In this document: piece after piece, positions 1-7,455 of the stretch | Layout: each line of letters opens with the position of its first letter | How positions within the stretch are numbered: the first letter of the stretch is position 1 | Source of the DNA: a virus | Virus record (IMG/VR): IMGVR_UViG_3300042519_000373 | Coordinates: 1 to 64,000 of that record | Reading direction: 5' to 3' (one strand) | DNA length: 64,000 bases | Notes under the pieces: generated by a model | Seen by the model: the letters and a program-made list of their open reading frames with translations, nothing else | Database searches by the model: none | Told to the model about the DNA's origin: nothing | Program-made: the position numbers and the translations under genes

Positions 1-76
1 CCCCGTGTTTCACGGTTAACCACCTTTCATTGCGGGTTTACCACAGTATAATCTGCCGAAACATCCGGCATCGTTA

Positions 77-84
77 TATTTATC
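77..84 (-). promoter_or_regulatory. T4-type late promoter GATAAATA
   Basis: The minus strand reads GATAAATA, then TAACG, then ATG at position 71. It matches the (N)ATAAATA element seen in front of other late genes here. The ATG opens only a 14-codon ORF (stop at 27-29). The real target may be that leader peptide or a gene that begins beyond the left edge; an AAAGG followed by a GTG at 14-16 is one possible start. No other gene is visible in 1-113. Confidence 0.5.
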
Positions 85-113
85 GGGAAAGAGATTTTTG
101 GGTTACTTAGGTG

Positions 114-848
114 TTAACCCGGAGGATAATATCCGTCAACACCTAGCATTACCACAACAGGCTTAGCTGGTACTGCTCCTGTAAATTGTACATAGGTTCC
201 AGTATTAAAATTAAAGGTAAGGAGTGTTCCTATCGATACTGATGCAGTAACTGGTTCACTCAATTCAACATTTGTTGTACCAGTAATTGTGCCAATTACA
301 GTTGTTGATGAGCTGATTCCAGCAGCACCAGTTACGGTCTGGCCAGGTTGTACATTTTGTACGGTATCAAGATATAGTACAAACGAAGATGCACTAGTAG
401 TTGCTGTAGTAGTTGCTGTTACTGCACTAGGATCAACTGTTAAATCATAGTTAGTAAACGGAATTTGAAAAACGTTATCAACATATACTTGAATATTAGC
501 AGCACCACCTAAAGTAGCAGCAGAATAAGAAGGCGAGTAAGTTGCGTTTAACGGGCCAAATATATTACTATAATAGTTTCCGCTGCCTAAATTCTGAACT
601 GTAATTCTTGCAGGGCGAACTGTTCTAATTCTTTCCCAACCAATTCTAACTCTAGTTTCTAAATCAAATAATTGAGTGTTATGTCGTATCTGACCGTTAG
701 TAGTGTTTGTGGGACGTTGTAATACTGTACCGCCGGGAAGTTTAAAACTCTGTGTAGAATCTGAAATTAAACGACCATCTGCTTCAACAGCAAAATTATC
801 ATCTTGCGGATTATGAGAATCTATTGATTTTCTTTTGTAAAATTTCAT
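114..848 (-). CDS. Virion structural protein, fibre/head-associated (unassigned)
   Basis: This is a 244-aa protein of unknown exact role. The N-terminal half carries a GQIRHNT...FDLETRVRIGWERI stretch, similar in style to the short 'GxIRYNT' motifs of fibre and decoration proteins in T4-like environmental phages. The C-terminal half is rich in Thr, Ser, Val and Gly and looks beta-structured. It is the last gene of a run of four small virion genes downstream of the capsid gene and lies 5 nt after the preceding stop codon. No strong ribosome binding site precedes the ATG, so translation is probably coupled to the gene before it. A structural role is inferred from composition and position; decoration protein or small fibre are equally possible. 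Confidence 0.6.
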   Translation of the reverse strand: MKFYKRKSIDSHNPQDDNFAVEADGRLISDSTQSFKLPGGTVLQRPTNTTNGQIRHNTQLFDLETRVRIGWERIRTVRPARITVQNLGSGNYYSNIFGPLNATYSPSYSAATLGGAANIQVYVDNVFQIPFTNYDLTVDPSAVTATTTATTSASSFVLYLDTVQNVQPGQTVTGAAGISSSTTVIGTITGTTNVELSEPVTASVSIGTLLTFNFNTGTYVQFTGAVPAKPVVVMLGVDGYYPPG

Positions 849-853
849 AGTTA

Positions 854-1171
854 TTAGGCCGTTTGTACATAACTTACTGTAGCGGTGATAATTAAATTCT
901 GACTAGCTTGTGCTTGAATACTGTCACCGTCATTAAGAATAAATCTCTCCGTGTCCATACTGAATGTTTCTCCAGCAGGCAAAGATATTTCATTCATAAT
1001 CATATTGGCATCACCTGCTGCGACTGCCGCCGGCACTGCCCAAACTGTTACTGTTGCATCAACAGATAAACTTGTATTACATAAGATAATACAAGTGATT
1101 GCGTTTTCGCCGGACCCAACAAATACTTCTGTTTTTGCAGTTGAGCTAAGTTGCGAATTTGTGATTGCCAT
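854..1171 (-). CDS. Small beta-rich virion protein
   Basis: This is a 105-aa protein with the layout of a single beta-sandwich. Features include NTS...VTVWAVP near residue 35, an LPAGETF segment near 63-69, FILNDGDSIQA near 76-86 and a C-terminal ATVSYVQT strand. Small proteins with this 'L-AGET...F-LNDGDSI-A' pattern are common in structural clusters of large phages, but I cannot name a specific function. The ATG is preceded by AAGGA at good spacing. It sits between two other structural genes on the same strand and probably shares their late transcript. It could be a fibre accessory or decoration subunit. Confidence 0.6.
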   Translation of the reverse strand: MAITNSQLSSTAKTEVFVGSGENAITCIILCNTSLSVDATVTVWAVPAAVAAGDANMIMNEISLPAGETFSMDTERFILNDGDSIQAQASQNLIITATVSYVQTA

Positions 1172-1180
1172 TTTTAATCC

Positions 1181-2215
1181 TTAGAATATAATTGATAGTA
1201 CCAGAGCTTTTCTTGCAGAAATTAATTCGCCGCTAGTTGGAACTAATGTACTTGGGTTTTCAAAGCCAGAATATTTAATACCTGTACTACCAGCACCTAC
1301 AGTTGACGTAGTGTAAATTTTTACAATACCTTGTGCAGGCTGAGGCGGAATAGATGAAACTCCTATACCAATACCATTATTTACAACTACTGTGCCGGTG
1401 CCCGATGTTTCTAAAACTAGATCTCTGTTTGCTGAAGCTGTTCTTAAAGTATTGCCTGCAACAATTAATGTGCCTAAAGTAATTACAGGAACACCTGCTA
1501 GTCGCTGAACTATCATTGTAGACACTCCGTCAATAACAGTAGTAATATACCCCGGCTGGATATTATTATCAGTTATCGTAATTCTTGTGTCGTTTTGTCT
1601 TAATTCTAGTGCTGTTAACGCACTAGTAGCAGTACCTCTTAATGGAGTATTGTCAACGTAATATTTGTTTGGAATATCGTTGTCATCAGTTACTCTTAGA
1701 TGATAGTTTTGTTGGCCGGCGACGCTGACAACTCCGTTGATTCCGGCACCTAACAAGTTTAGTTTATTGTCGTTGTTTGGGCCGCCGCCTGCTAATCGAA
1801 TAGAACTGACTTCAATTGCAGCACCTCTATTGGCAGTTTTAATTGCCCATATACCGGTGTACTGTGTTGCTGTTGTTGAAGTTGAGCTCCATGCACGTTC
1901 TTCAAAAAGAATAGATGCACGAGTTGCAGTACTGGCATTGCTGCCTCGATCAATTACAAATCCTGATTGTCCGTAGAATGGAGTATTTGCTTCTCCGAAA
2001 CTTACGCTAGTTCCGGATTCGCCCGAGTTCAAAGTAATAATGTTATCTTTAACTACGGTATTAGTTGTTGCAATATTAGTAGCAGTACCCAATACATTTA
2101 AATTGCCAGTAATAACCACTGTGCCAGAACTCACACCCGTATCTAATGTAATGGTGCCGCCCGGGGCAGTTGCCAATTTTAAATCGCCAGAATATCTAAT
2201 TACATCGACGGCCAT
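1181..2215 (-). CDS. Fibre-like virion structural protein
   Basis: The protein has 344 aa when started at the MAVDVIRYSGD methionine. That ATG has AAGGAAC just upstream, whereas a further in-frame ATG at 2245 has no such site and would start within the downstream arm of the promoter/terminator spacer. Residues ~20-75 contain GTITLDTG...VVITGNLNVLG followed by VVKDNIITLNSGESG, a pattern typical of phage fibre shafts; a related 'NLTVLGTQV...KNIEL' stretch occurs in the fibre at 51,343-53,565. The rest is Thr/Gly/Val-rich repetitive beta sequence. Short tail fibre, whisker-like or head fibre are all possible. It is preceded by a terminator that separates it from the 239-aa gene. Confidence 0.6.
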   Translation of the reverse strand: MAVDVIRYSGDLKLATAPGGTITLDTGVSSGTVVITGNLNVLGTATNIATTNTVVKDNIITLNSGESGTSVSFGEANTPFYGQSGFVIDRGSNASTATRASILFEERAWSSTSTTATQYTGIWAIKTANRGAAIEVSSIRLAGGGPNNDNKLNLLGAGINGVVSVAGQQNYHLRVTDDNDIPNKYYVDNTPLRGTATSALTALELRQNDTRITITDNNIQPGYITTVIDGVSTMIVQRLAGVPVITLGTLIVAGNTLRTASANRDLVLETSGTGTVVVNNGIGIGVSSIPPQPAQGIVKIYTTSTVGAGSTGIKYSGFENPSTLVPTSGELISARKALVLSIIF

Positions 2216-2250
2216 GAAAAGTTCCTTTATCGTATTTAGCCACAAATAAG

Positions 2251-2270
2251 AAAAGGGCCTAAGCCCTTTC
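2251..2270 (-). terminator. Rho-independent terminator
   Basis: The arms AAAGGGC and GCCCTTT form a 7-bp stem (52-58 with 63-69 of this block) around a 4-nt loop. On the minus strand the stem is followed by a T-rich tract (TTTTCTTATTT). It lies 18 nt after the stop of the 239-aa gene, so it ends that transcript and isolates the next gene. Confidence 0.75.
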
Positions 2271-2287
2271 CTATATGCTTACTTTAA

Positions 2288-3007
2288 TTAAGCGTTAGCT
2301 AATAGAACAGTTGTTCCAGTTGCTGCGGTAATGGTCCACTGTGCCCATGCACCGTCTTCAATCAAGAATGCTGTGCTAGAAGTGACCTGCTTTAGTCTTG
2401 CTTTCTTAGCATGTAGTTTGATAACACGATATGTACTGCCATTCCAATCAGTTGCTGTTAGGTCAGCTTCACCTGCTGCGTTAGCTGCACTACCGTCTGC
2501 TACTAAACGAACAACACCAACACCTTGTGAGTTTTGAACAACATACTTGTTATTGCCAGCTTGACGAATAACGTCAGACAATAAACGGCTGCTTCCACCT
2601 GCACCGCTTAGATAACCTGCTGCACCACTTGCTGGAAGATATGCGTACATTGCTAACCCGTTTTCACGAGCTGCTGCTGTTAATGCAACGTGATAAGTTG
2701 CAGTAGTTCCAGTTGTTGCTGGACTAACTGTAACAGTAACACTAGAAGTAGAAGTATAACCGCTACCGCCATTGCTGACGTTAAATGCTGAAACTCTACG
2801 ATCGGTACCGATACTTAAAGTACCGCTTGCGGCTTCTCCACCTGCAATTTGAGGTGTAGAGCCTGTCCATGTATAGTTTGTAGTTGTAGAATATAATGTA
2901 CCAGTTGTTAAAACTGTAACTACATTAAAACTTTCACCGCCTACGCCTTCACCATCTAGTTGATAGTTTCTGTTTGCAAAATATTTTTTATGAATTGGAC
3001 GTCCCAT
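2288..3007 (-). CDS. Capsid-associated structural protein (MGRPIHKKYF family)
   Basis: This is a 239-aa protein opening with MGRPIHKKYFANRNYQ, a start I associate with a conserved structural family located just after the major capsid gene in T4-like environmental phages. Residues ~60-105 hold a VSNGGSGYTSTSSVTVTVSP segment of the 'SGYT' type that also appears in gp6 and the giant baseplate protein of this genome. The C-terminal half has a basic stretch (KLHAKKARLKQV) and ends in a beta-rich tail. Position downstream of gp23 suggests a head decoration or vertex protein, but this is inference. It has its own ribosome binding site (AAAGGAAA) and is bracketed by terminators on both sides, so it is probably transcribed separately. 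Confidence 0.6.
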   Translation of the reverse strand: MGRPIHKKYFANRNYQLDGEGVGGESFNVVTVLTTGTLYSTTTNYTWTGSTPQIAGGEAASGTLSIGTDRRVSAFNVSNGGSGYTSTSSVTVTVSPATTGTTATYHVALTAAARENGLAMYAYLPASGAAGYLSGAGGSSRLLSDVIRQAGNNKYVVQNSQGVGVVRLVADGSAANAAGEADLTATDWNGSTYRVIKLHAKKARLKQVTSSTAFLIEDGAWAQWTITAATGTTVLLANA

Positions 3008-3087
3008 TTTGTTTTCCTTTATAAAATGACGTTCTAGGTCTACGCAGAGGGAACTGCATAAGTTTTTTCTAGTACTATATTTAACAG

Positions 3088-3109
3088 AAAACGCCCCGAA
3101 GGGCGTTTT
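3088..3109 (-). terminator. Terminator after major capsid gene
   Basis: A 9-bp stem (AAAACGCCC with GGGCGTTTT) encloses a 4-nt loop that reads TTCG on the minus strand, the very stable UUCG type. It is flanked by T runs on both strands and could work in both directions. It lies 27 nt past the gp23 stop. Confidence 0.85.
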
Positions 3110-3135
3110 TAATTTGCTTTTTACAGCAAGTTTGA

Positions 3136-4317
3136 TTAACGGAAGCTAACGTTAGCAGAAGTGATTGCCACTTTGCCTAGGTAGTCAGCAGCGTTACCCA
3201 AGCTAGAAGCTGTGTTTGTCAACTCGACGTAACCGTAACGAGTTAAGAAACCAACGACTGGTTCGAATGTAGCTGGATCTAAAACAACTCCAGAGCTCAT
3301 TAGAGGGATGTAAGGGCAATAGAATGCCGCTGCATCTGCTTCAGATGGGCCTTTGTAACCAATTAAACACTGGTTGTTGTCGTCTGTGTCGCTTAGGTAA
3401 GCGTCAACATAGATCTTCATGCTGTTATTCAATGTACCAACAAACTTAGTGTTTGTAGGTGCTTCGAATGTGCCTTCTGTAGTACGAGCAAACGCACTAG
3501 TTGTAGCACTTTGTAGGATCGTTAGAGCCTGGTTGCTGATAACAGCCCAGTTTGCAGAACCACGACGTGTACGCTGAGCAATCAAGTTAGCAACACGGTT
3601 GATCTGAACAGCTAAAGCAGCGTGTTCGTCACCAACGAATGTAGCAGTACCAGATACAGCAGCTTGGTCATAAGTCTGTTCAACTGAACCTAAAGCACGT
3701 AGACTAGCTAGAACTTCTTGGTCAATTTCAGCAGTAATTTCTTGTGCTAGAGCAGCCATGATTTCTGCTTCGATATCAATGCCGTGCATTGCTTGTGCAT
3801 CTTGTGCAGCCTCGAATGTCCAACGAGCGGATAGCTTACGGCTCTTCGCTTCAACTGGAGCTTTCAAGATCTGAATGCTCATACGCTTACCAACTTGGCC
3901 TTCTAGGACCGCAGTTGTTTGGGCTTTAGGTGTTGCGTTAACTCCGTTACCAGAGTAAGCAGCAGCTAACTTGAATGGGCTTAGTGCTTCATCACCAGCT
4001 ACTACGCTGTCACCAGACGATGTGTCTGCATAACGTACACGTAGAGTATGGATCTGTGCAACTGGGCCAGTCATAGGTTGAACACCAACGATTTCGTTAG
4101 CGATAACTGTCGGCATAACACGACGAATTACCGGTAGAATAACGCGGTTTAAAGTCGCGATATTACCAGTGCTTGTAGCTCCTGCTGTTGCAGATTCAGC
4201 CAAGTACTTACGAGTATTCTCTAAGCATACGCTCATAGAAGACTTGCGGTTACCTGATAGGCCTTCAAGCAGAGCTTCTTTGGTCTCTGACCATCTTTCA
4301 TTTAATAATTGTGACAT
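3136..4317 (-). CDS. gp23: Major capsid protein gp23
   Basis: This is the precursor of the main head shell protein. The diagnostic stretch VIRRVMPTVIANEIVGVQP followed by MTGPVAQIHTLRVRYA lies at residues ~62-100, and the C-terminal half keeps the gp23 pattern ending in GYVELTNTASS. The N-terminal ~41 residues form a probable delta region, and LAE at 39-41 matches the (L/I)xE cleavage motif of the gp21 protease; cleavage there would leave ~352 residues. At 393 aa it is clearly shorter than T4 gp23 (521 aa), so a surface insertion domain is probably reduced or absent. It follows gp22, as in T4, and ends at a strong terminator. A ribosome binding site GGAGA lies just upstream. Confidence 0.96.
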   Translation of the reverse strand: MSQLLNERWSETKEALLEGLSGNRKSSMSVCLENTRKYLAESATAGATSTGNIATLNRVILPVIRRVMPTVIANEIVGVQPMTGPVAQIHTLRVRYADTSSGDSVVAGDEALSPFKLAAAYSGNGVNATPKAQTTAVLEGQVGKRMSIQILKAPVEAKSRKLSARWTFEAAQDAQAMHGIDIEAEIMAALAQEITAEIDQEVLASLRALGSVEQTYDQAAVSGTATFVGDEHAALAVQINRVANLIAQRTRRGSANWAVISNQALTILQSATTSAFARTTEGTFEAPTNTKFVGTLNNSMKIYVDAYLSDTDDNNQCLIGYKGPSEADAAAFYCPYIPLMSSGVVLDPATFEPVVGFLTRYGYVELTNTASSLGNAADYLGKVAITSANVSFR

Positions 4318-4338
4318 TTATGTCTCCTTGAATTTAAA

Positions 4339-5448
4339 TTACTTTAGACCCGCGAGTTTGCGGATATCTAAAATGTTATCTAAGCCTACCTGTGGCTGTT
4401 TTGTTTCGCGATCTCCAGTTATTTCGGTGCTTTCAGAAAGCATTTCTTTAGGCTGTTGTTTAGCCTTTGGTGCAACTTTCTTCATACCACCTTCCATTAC
4501 TGCTGGTAGGTATTTGTCAAATGATTCATTCAGTTTTGCAGTCTGTACAGACTCTAGCAATTCTTTCATGATCTCTCTTTTGTCAGCACTTAGTGGTGCT
4601 AACAGTTCTGCCATTACTTCTTTACGAGCAGCAACATCTCGGGCAACACGAATTTCGCGGTCCTTAGATTCTACTAACTTTGTCTTTTCTGTAGCGGCAT
4701 TTTTTGCTTCGGCAAGCTCAACTTCTTTCTTGTCGATAATCTTTAACAATTTTACTGTTTCAGATTTTTCGTTAAGATAGCTTGAGCTATACTCTTGTGC
4801 AAATGCTTCAAATAAGCGGCGTCCAAATGCATTAGAACGAGCACTATCGATATCTTCTTTCAATTGCTTGATTTCTGATTTCAATGTCTTTGTGACTGTG
4901 TTCTCTACAATTTCGGAACTACGCTTAATAAATCTAGTCTTGATCTCATCGAATTTGATTTTTGCTTCGCTTACTAGTTTAACTCTCGCTTCTGCTAGTT
5001 CACGTTTGTCTTGTGCAAATTCATTGATTTCACGTGCTAAAGCTGTTACAATGAACTGCTCTAACTTAGTAAAATTCTCAGAGACCTTTTGACGATCACT
5101 TTGGAATTCCACCAATTCTTTTCCAAGCTGACTTAGAACGAACGACTCTAGTACTCTAGCGTCTCCGGACATTTTCTGGTGATATGCAACCTTAGCTTCC
5201 GCTAATGCTCTTTTATCGCCAGCAAGTTCAGCCATTTCTACGGCCAATCTCTCGCTAACCATCTTGTCGAGTGCTTCAACCATAACAGTCTTATCATGAC
5301 TGTATTTTTGAGCAAACTCTTCACGAAGTTCAGCAGTTAATTGGTCGCGATTCTCTTGGATCTTCTGATTAAATGCAGTTTCAATCGAAGACTTAACGTC
5401 TTCTGACATCATACCACTCTCGACCAGCTGTTTGAATGCGTCCAACAT
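4339..5448 (-). CDS. gp22: Prohead scaffold/core protein gp22
   Basis: Assembly scaffold of the prohead, predicted from position between the gp21 protease and gp23 exactly as in T4 and from composition. The 369-aa sequence is almost entirely charged and alpha-helical (long runs of E, K, A, L, R), with probable coiled coils from about residue 20 to 300 and no globular catalytic motif. The end has a Lys/Pro-rich linker (APKAKQQPKE) and a short C-terminal LDIRKLAGLK helix. It is longer than T4 gp22 (269 aa). Several L-x-E triplets could be cut by gp21 during head maturation. It is started by ATG with GGAGACA upstream. Confidence 0.88.
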   Translation of the reverse strand: MLDAFKQLVESGMMSEDVKSSIETAFNQKIQENRDQLTAELREEFAQKYSHDKTVMVEALDKMVSERLAVEMAELAGDKRALAEAKVAYHQKMSGDARVLESFVLSQLGKELVEFQSDRQKVSENFTKLEQFIVTALAREINEFAQDKRELAEARVKLVSEAKIKFDEIKTRFIKRSSEIVENTVTKTLKSEIKQLKEDIDSARSNAFGRRLFEAFAQEYSSSYLNEKSETVKLLKIIDKKEVELAEAKNAATEKTKLVESKDREIRVARDVAARKEVMAELLAPLSADKREIMKELLESVQTAKLNESFDKYLPAVMEGGMKKVAPKAKQQPKEMLSESTEITGDRETKQPQVGLDNILDIRKLAGLK

Positions 5449-5460
5449 TGCTATGTCTCC

Positions 5461-6096
5461 TTAGGCTTTTAAGCCATTAATAATATTAAGCATCGCCTCG
5501 CGGAGATGCTTTTGTGCCTTTGGATCTTCTTTAACCTCTTGCCCCACCCTAAACGCTCTAACCCCACCACGACTATTCATCAGGTGTTCATAGATTGGAG
5601 TAGGATAAGCTCCTGGAGCAGAAGGCTGAGCAACAATATCAACAGTAATAATTTCAAATTCTGCTACTTCGCCAGTGCTGTCATTGACATTTCCGCTGCC
5701 ACGACTAGATACGCCAAGTTTTACGCCTGCTTCGAGCATAGTACGAATTAAATTGCCCATCGGTGTAGGTAAGATTTTCATCTTACTGTAGCCATTAGGA
5801 CCGTCCATCCACATATCAGTAATCATGTGTGACACGCGGTCCAAATTTACTTTTAAGTCATCAGGATGATCAACTTCACCTAAGACACTATAACCGTTTT
5901 GAATCTGGTCATTTAGAGTTTTTACAGCGTTAGTAATCTCTCCGACAGGATAAACCCGCTGATTTGCATTTCGAATGCCGCCTTGAATGGAGATGCCTTT
6001 TAGATAAAGGTTCTTCCCGTCCTTGTCGTCAGATTCTAAAACTACTCTAGCCTGATCAAAACTTAGTGTTTCTCTTAGGTATTGAATTTGCTTCAT
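5461..6096 (-). CDS. gp21: Prohead core scaffold and protease gp21
   Basis: Serine protease that processes the scaffold and capsid proteins inside the prohead. At 211 aa it matches T4 gp21 (212 aa). Visible landmarks are GEVDHPDD with His77, the GVSSRGSG nucleophile loop with Ser130/Ser131, and an Asp-containing strand ITVDIVAQPSAPGA near residue 152; together these fit the His-Ser-Asp arrangement of herpesvirus-type phage prohead proteases. The N-terminal 'LKGISIQGGIRNANQRVYP' segment is also characteristic. The gene sits 12 nt upstream of gp22 and downstream of the acidic core protein, in the order of the T4 head operon. Confidence 0.95.
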   Translation of the reverse strand: MKQIQYLRETLSFDQARVVLESDDKDGKNLYLKGISIQGGIRNANQRVYPVGEITNAVKTLNDQIQNGYSVLGEVDHPDDLKVNLDRVSHMITDMWMDGPNGYSKMKILPTPMGNLIRTMLEAGVKLGVSSRGSGNVNDSTGEVAEFEIITVDIVAQPSAPGAYPTPIYEHLMNSRGGVRAFRVGQEVKEDPKAQKHLREAMLNIINGLKA

Positions 6097-6108
6097 CCTA
6101 ATTTCCTA

Positions 6109-7011
6109 TTATTGTCTACGGTCTGCTGGAGACTTGGTGTATGCTTGACCTTCGCCAGCACCCCTCTTCTCTGCTCCGTGTCCTGCACTGTTCTTACCAA
6201 ATGCATCACCTTTGTAGCCGCCTGGCTTATTCAAGTGATCTTTTGTGAATTCACCTCTTTGTCCACCAACTAGGCCTTCACCGCCTTTAATACCAGCTTC
6301 TCCGCCCTTACCACCTAAGATGTTATGTGCAGATGCTGTTGTTGTTGGGCGTCCTTTTGGATTTTGCAATCCTACGCTCTTGGTGTTTGTGCCGCCTTCT
6401 TCGCCACGGCCTCTTTTATCAGCACCGTGACCTGCAGAAACAGTTTCTACGTATTCACGCATAAACTCGTCGCCGCCTTCTTCGTCGTCAGCTTCTTCGC
6501 CTTCTTCGTCGTCAGCTTCTTCGCCTTCTTCGTCGTCAGCTTCTTCATCGCCAAACATGTCATCATGTGCTGGCTCGCCCTTTTCGTCAGCCATCAAAGC
6601 TTCGAATTCAGACTTTAGTTGTTCTAATTCTGATTCTAAATCAGAAATGCGTTGTTCTTCAGAACCACCACCTTCAGCACCTAGGTCTCCGTCCATATCG
6701 GCGTCGCCGCCCATATCGTCCATTCCGCCCATAGCGTCTGGATCGGAAACATCAGAAGCGAATTTGTCACCAGCGTCACCGCCGATTTCAAGTGTAGTTT
6801 CTTCTTCTAAATCATCTCCCATAGATTCGTCCATTTCCTCATCCGAGTCCATGGCTTCATCCATCTCTTCATCTTCCTCCGCCTCTTCGGCGATCATGTT
6901 TTCATATATTTCTCTAGACTTCTCTACAACGATTTCATGGAATAATTCATTCGCCTTATCCATTTCCTCGTTGACTAGAAGATCTAATAGTTGTTCAAAC
7001 TTGTTAGACAT
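6109..7011 (-). CDS. Acidic prohead core protein (gp68-position)
   Basis: A 300-aa, strongly acidic protein in the slot occupied by gp68 in T4 (between gp67 and gp21). The first ~40 residues form a conserved helix (MSNKFEQLLDLLVNEEMDKANELFHEIVVEKSR is its core region) followed by Glu/Asp/Met/Gly-rich low complexity. Residues ~155-180 hold three perfect copies of EEADDEEG. The C-terminal third is basic and glycine-rich and repeats the motif SAGHGAxKRGxGE...TKS twice. Such proteins are scaffold components digested at maturation; an internal-head DNA-binding peptide role for the Gly/Lys tail is possible. It has a late promoter ~145 nt upstream and an AAGGAGA ribosome binding site. Confidence 0.75.
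   Translation of the reverse strand: MSNKFEQLLDLLVNEEMDKANELFHEIVVEKSREIYENMIAEEAEEDEEMDEAMDSDEEMDESMGDDLEEETTLEIGGDAGDKFASDVSDPDAMGGMDDMGGDADMDGDLGAEGGGSEEQRISDLESELEQLKSEFEALMADEKGEPAHDDMFGDEEADDEEGEEADDEEGEEADDEEGGDEFMREYVETVSAGHGADKRGRGEEGGTNTKSVGLQNPKGRPTTTASAHNILGGKGGEAGIKGGEGLVGGQRGEFTKDHLNKPGGYKGDAFGKNSAGHGAEKRGAGEGQAYTKSPADRRQ
6474..6545 (-). repeat. Three 24-bp tandem repeats encoding acidic octapeptides
   Basis: Three consecutive copies of a 24-bp unit occupy 6474-6497, 6498-6521 and 6522-6545 inside the acidic core gene. The DNA copies are identical, which suggests recent expansion by slippage. Each unit adds eight residues of the EEADDEEG type. Confidence 0.9.
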
Positions 7012-7156
7012 TGCGGGTTTCTCCTTAAATTAGATTGGCAAGGCTGTCGATGTATTTACAGCCAAGGTGTAATAGTTATGTGAAATAGGCCAAAAACAGT
7101 CAGTTCTTGACAAAGACAGGAGAATACGTGCCTGAGTTGAAGTGTTTCAACAGAAA

Positions 7157-7164
7157 TATTTATT
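7157..7164 (-). promoter_or_regulatory. Late promoter AATAAATA for the head operon
   Basis: AATAAATA on the minus strand lies between the 81-aa gene stop (7193) and the acidic core gene start (7011). The predicted 5' leader is about 140 nt and contains a hairpin with arms GGCTGT and ACAGCC (7042-7063). It could drive the core protein, gp21, gp22 and gp23 at high level. The 181-nt gap 7012-7192 holds nothing else that I can identify. Confidence 0.65.
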
Positions 7165-7192
7165 GATTAGACAATCGAATTATATGTACAGT

Positions 7193-7438
7193 TTACATTG
7201 CAGCCGCTTCAGGCGGTGGGGCTGCATACATAATCTTAACAAACTCTAATTGTTCTTTCTGTTCTTTTACTCTGGAGTCTCCTGCTTTTCTTAAATTATT
7301 AATCATTCCTAACGTTAGTCTAGTCTTGCGTAAGTCTTTAGACTTAAGAACACTGATATTATCTTCAAGAGGATTATATCTGTCATCTTGAGACATGCCT
7401 TCGTTTTGGTTAAAATAGATGAATTCATTAAGTAGCAT
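7193..7438 (-). CDS. Small prohead-region protein (gp67 position)
   Basis: This is an 81-aa protein located between the portal gene and the acidic core protein, where T4 has gp67 (80 aa). Its core DDRYNPLEDNISVLKSKD followed by LRKTRLTLGMINNLRKA and a terminal VKIMYAAPPPE is a conserved pattern in the same place in T4-like environmental phages. It is basic and helical rather than acidic like T4 gp67, so homology with gp67 is uncertain. An ATAAATA element ends 5 nt before the ATG, which predicts a leaderless transcript. A head-assembly role is inferred from position only. Confidence 0.65.
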   Translation of the reverse strand: MLLNEFIYFNQNEGMSQDDRYNPLEDNISVLKSKDLRKTRLTLGMINNLRKAGDSRVKEQKEQLEFVKIMYAAPPPEAAAM

Positions 7439-7443
7439 GTTGA

Positions 7444-7451
7444 TATTTATC
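7444..7451 (-). promoter_or_regulatory. Late promoter GATAAATA abutting a start codon
   Basis: GATAAATA on the minus strand is followed by TCAAC and then the ATG of the 81-aa gene. If it acts like a T4 late promoter (element at -13 to -6), transcription starts at the A of the ATG. The same 5-nt spacing recurs at 77-84 and 27803-27810. The element overlaps the end of the gap after the portal gene. Confidence 0.5.
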
Positions 7452-7455
7452 CAAA

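Noticed and set aside
2216-2245. N-terminal extension MWLNTIKELF of the 344-aa fibre-like protein
   Set aside because: The second ATG has the AAGGAAC ribosome binding site; the upstream one has none and lies close to the terminator.
3077-3084. TTAAATAT on the minus strand as a late promoter for the 239-aa gene
   Set aside because: It differs from NATAAATA at the key second position and was judged too weak, although the gene does need a promoter after the gp23 terminator.
6245-7033. Ser-rich plus-strand ORFs opposite the acidic core gene
   Set aside because: They are antisense shadows of Glu/Asp codons; composition and lack of start signals argue against coding.
7042-7063. Hairpin in the leader of the acidic core gene as a terminator
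   Set aside because: The 6-bp stem has no following T run; a leader structure is more likely.
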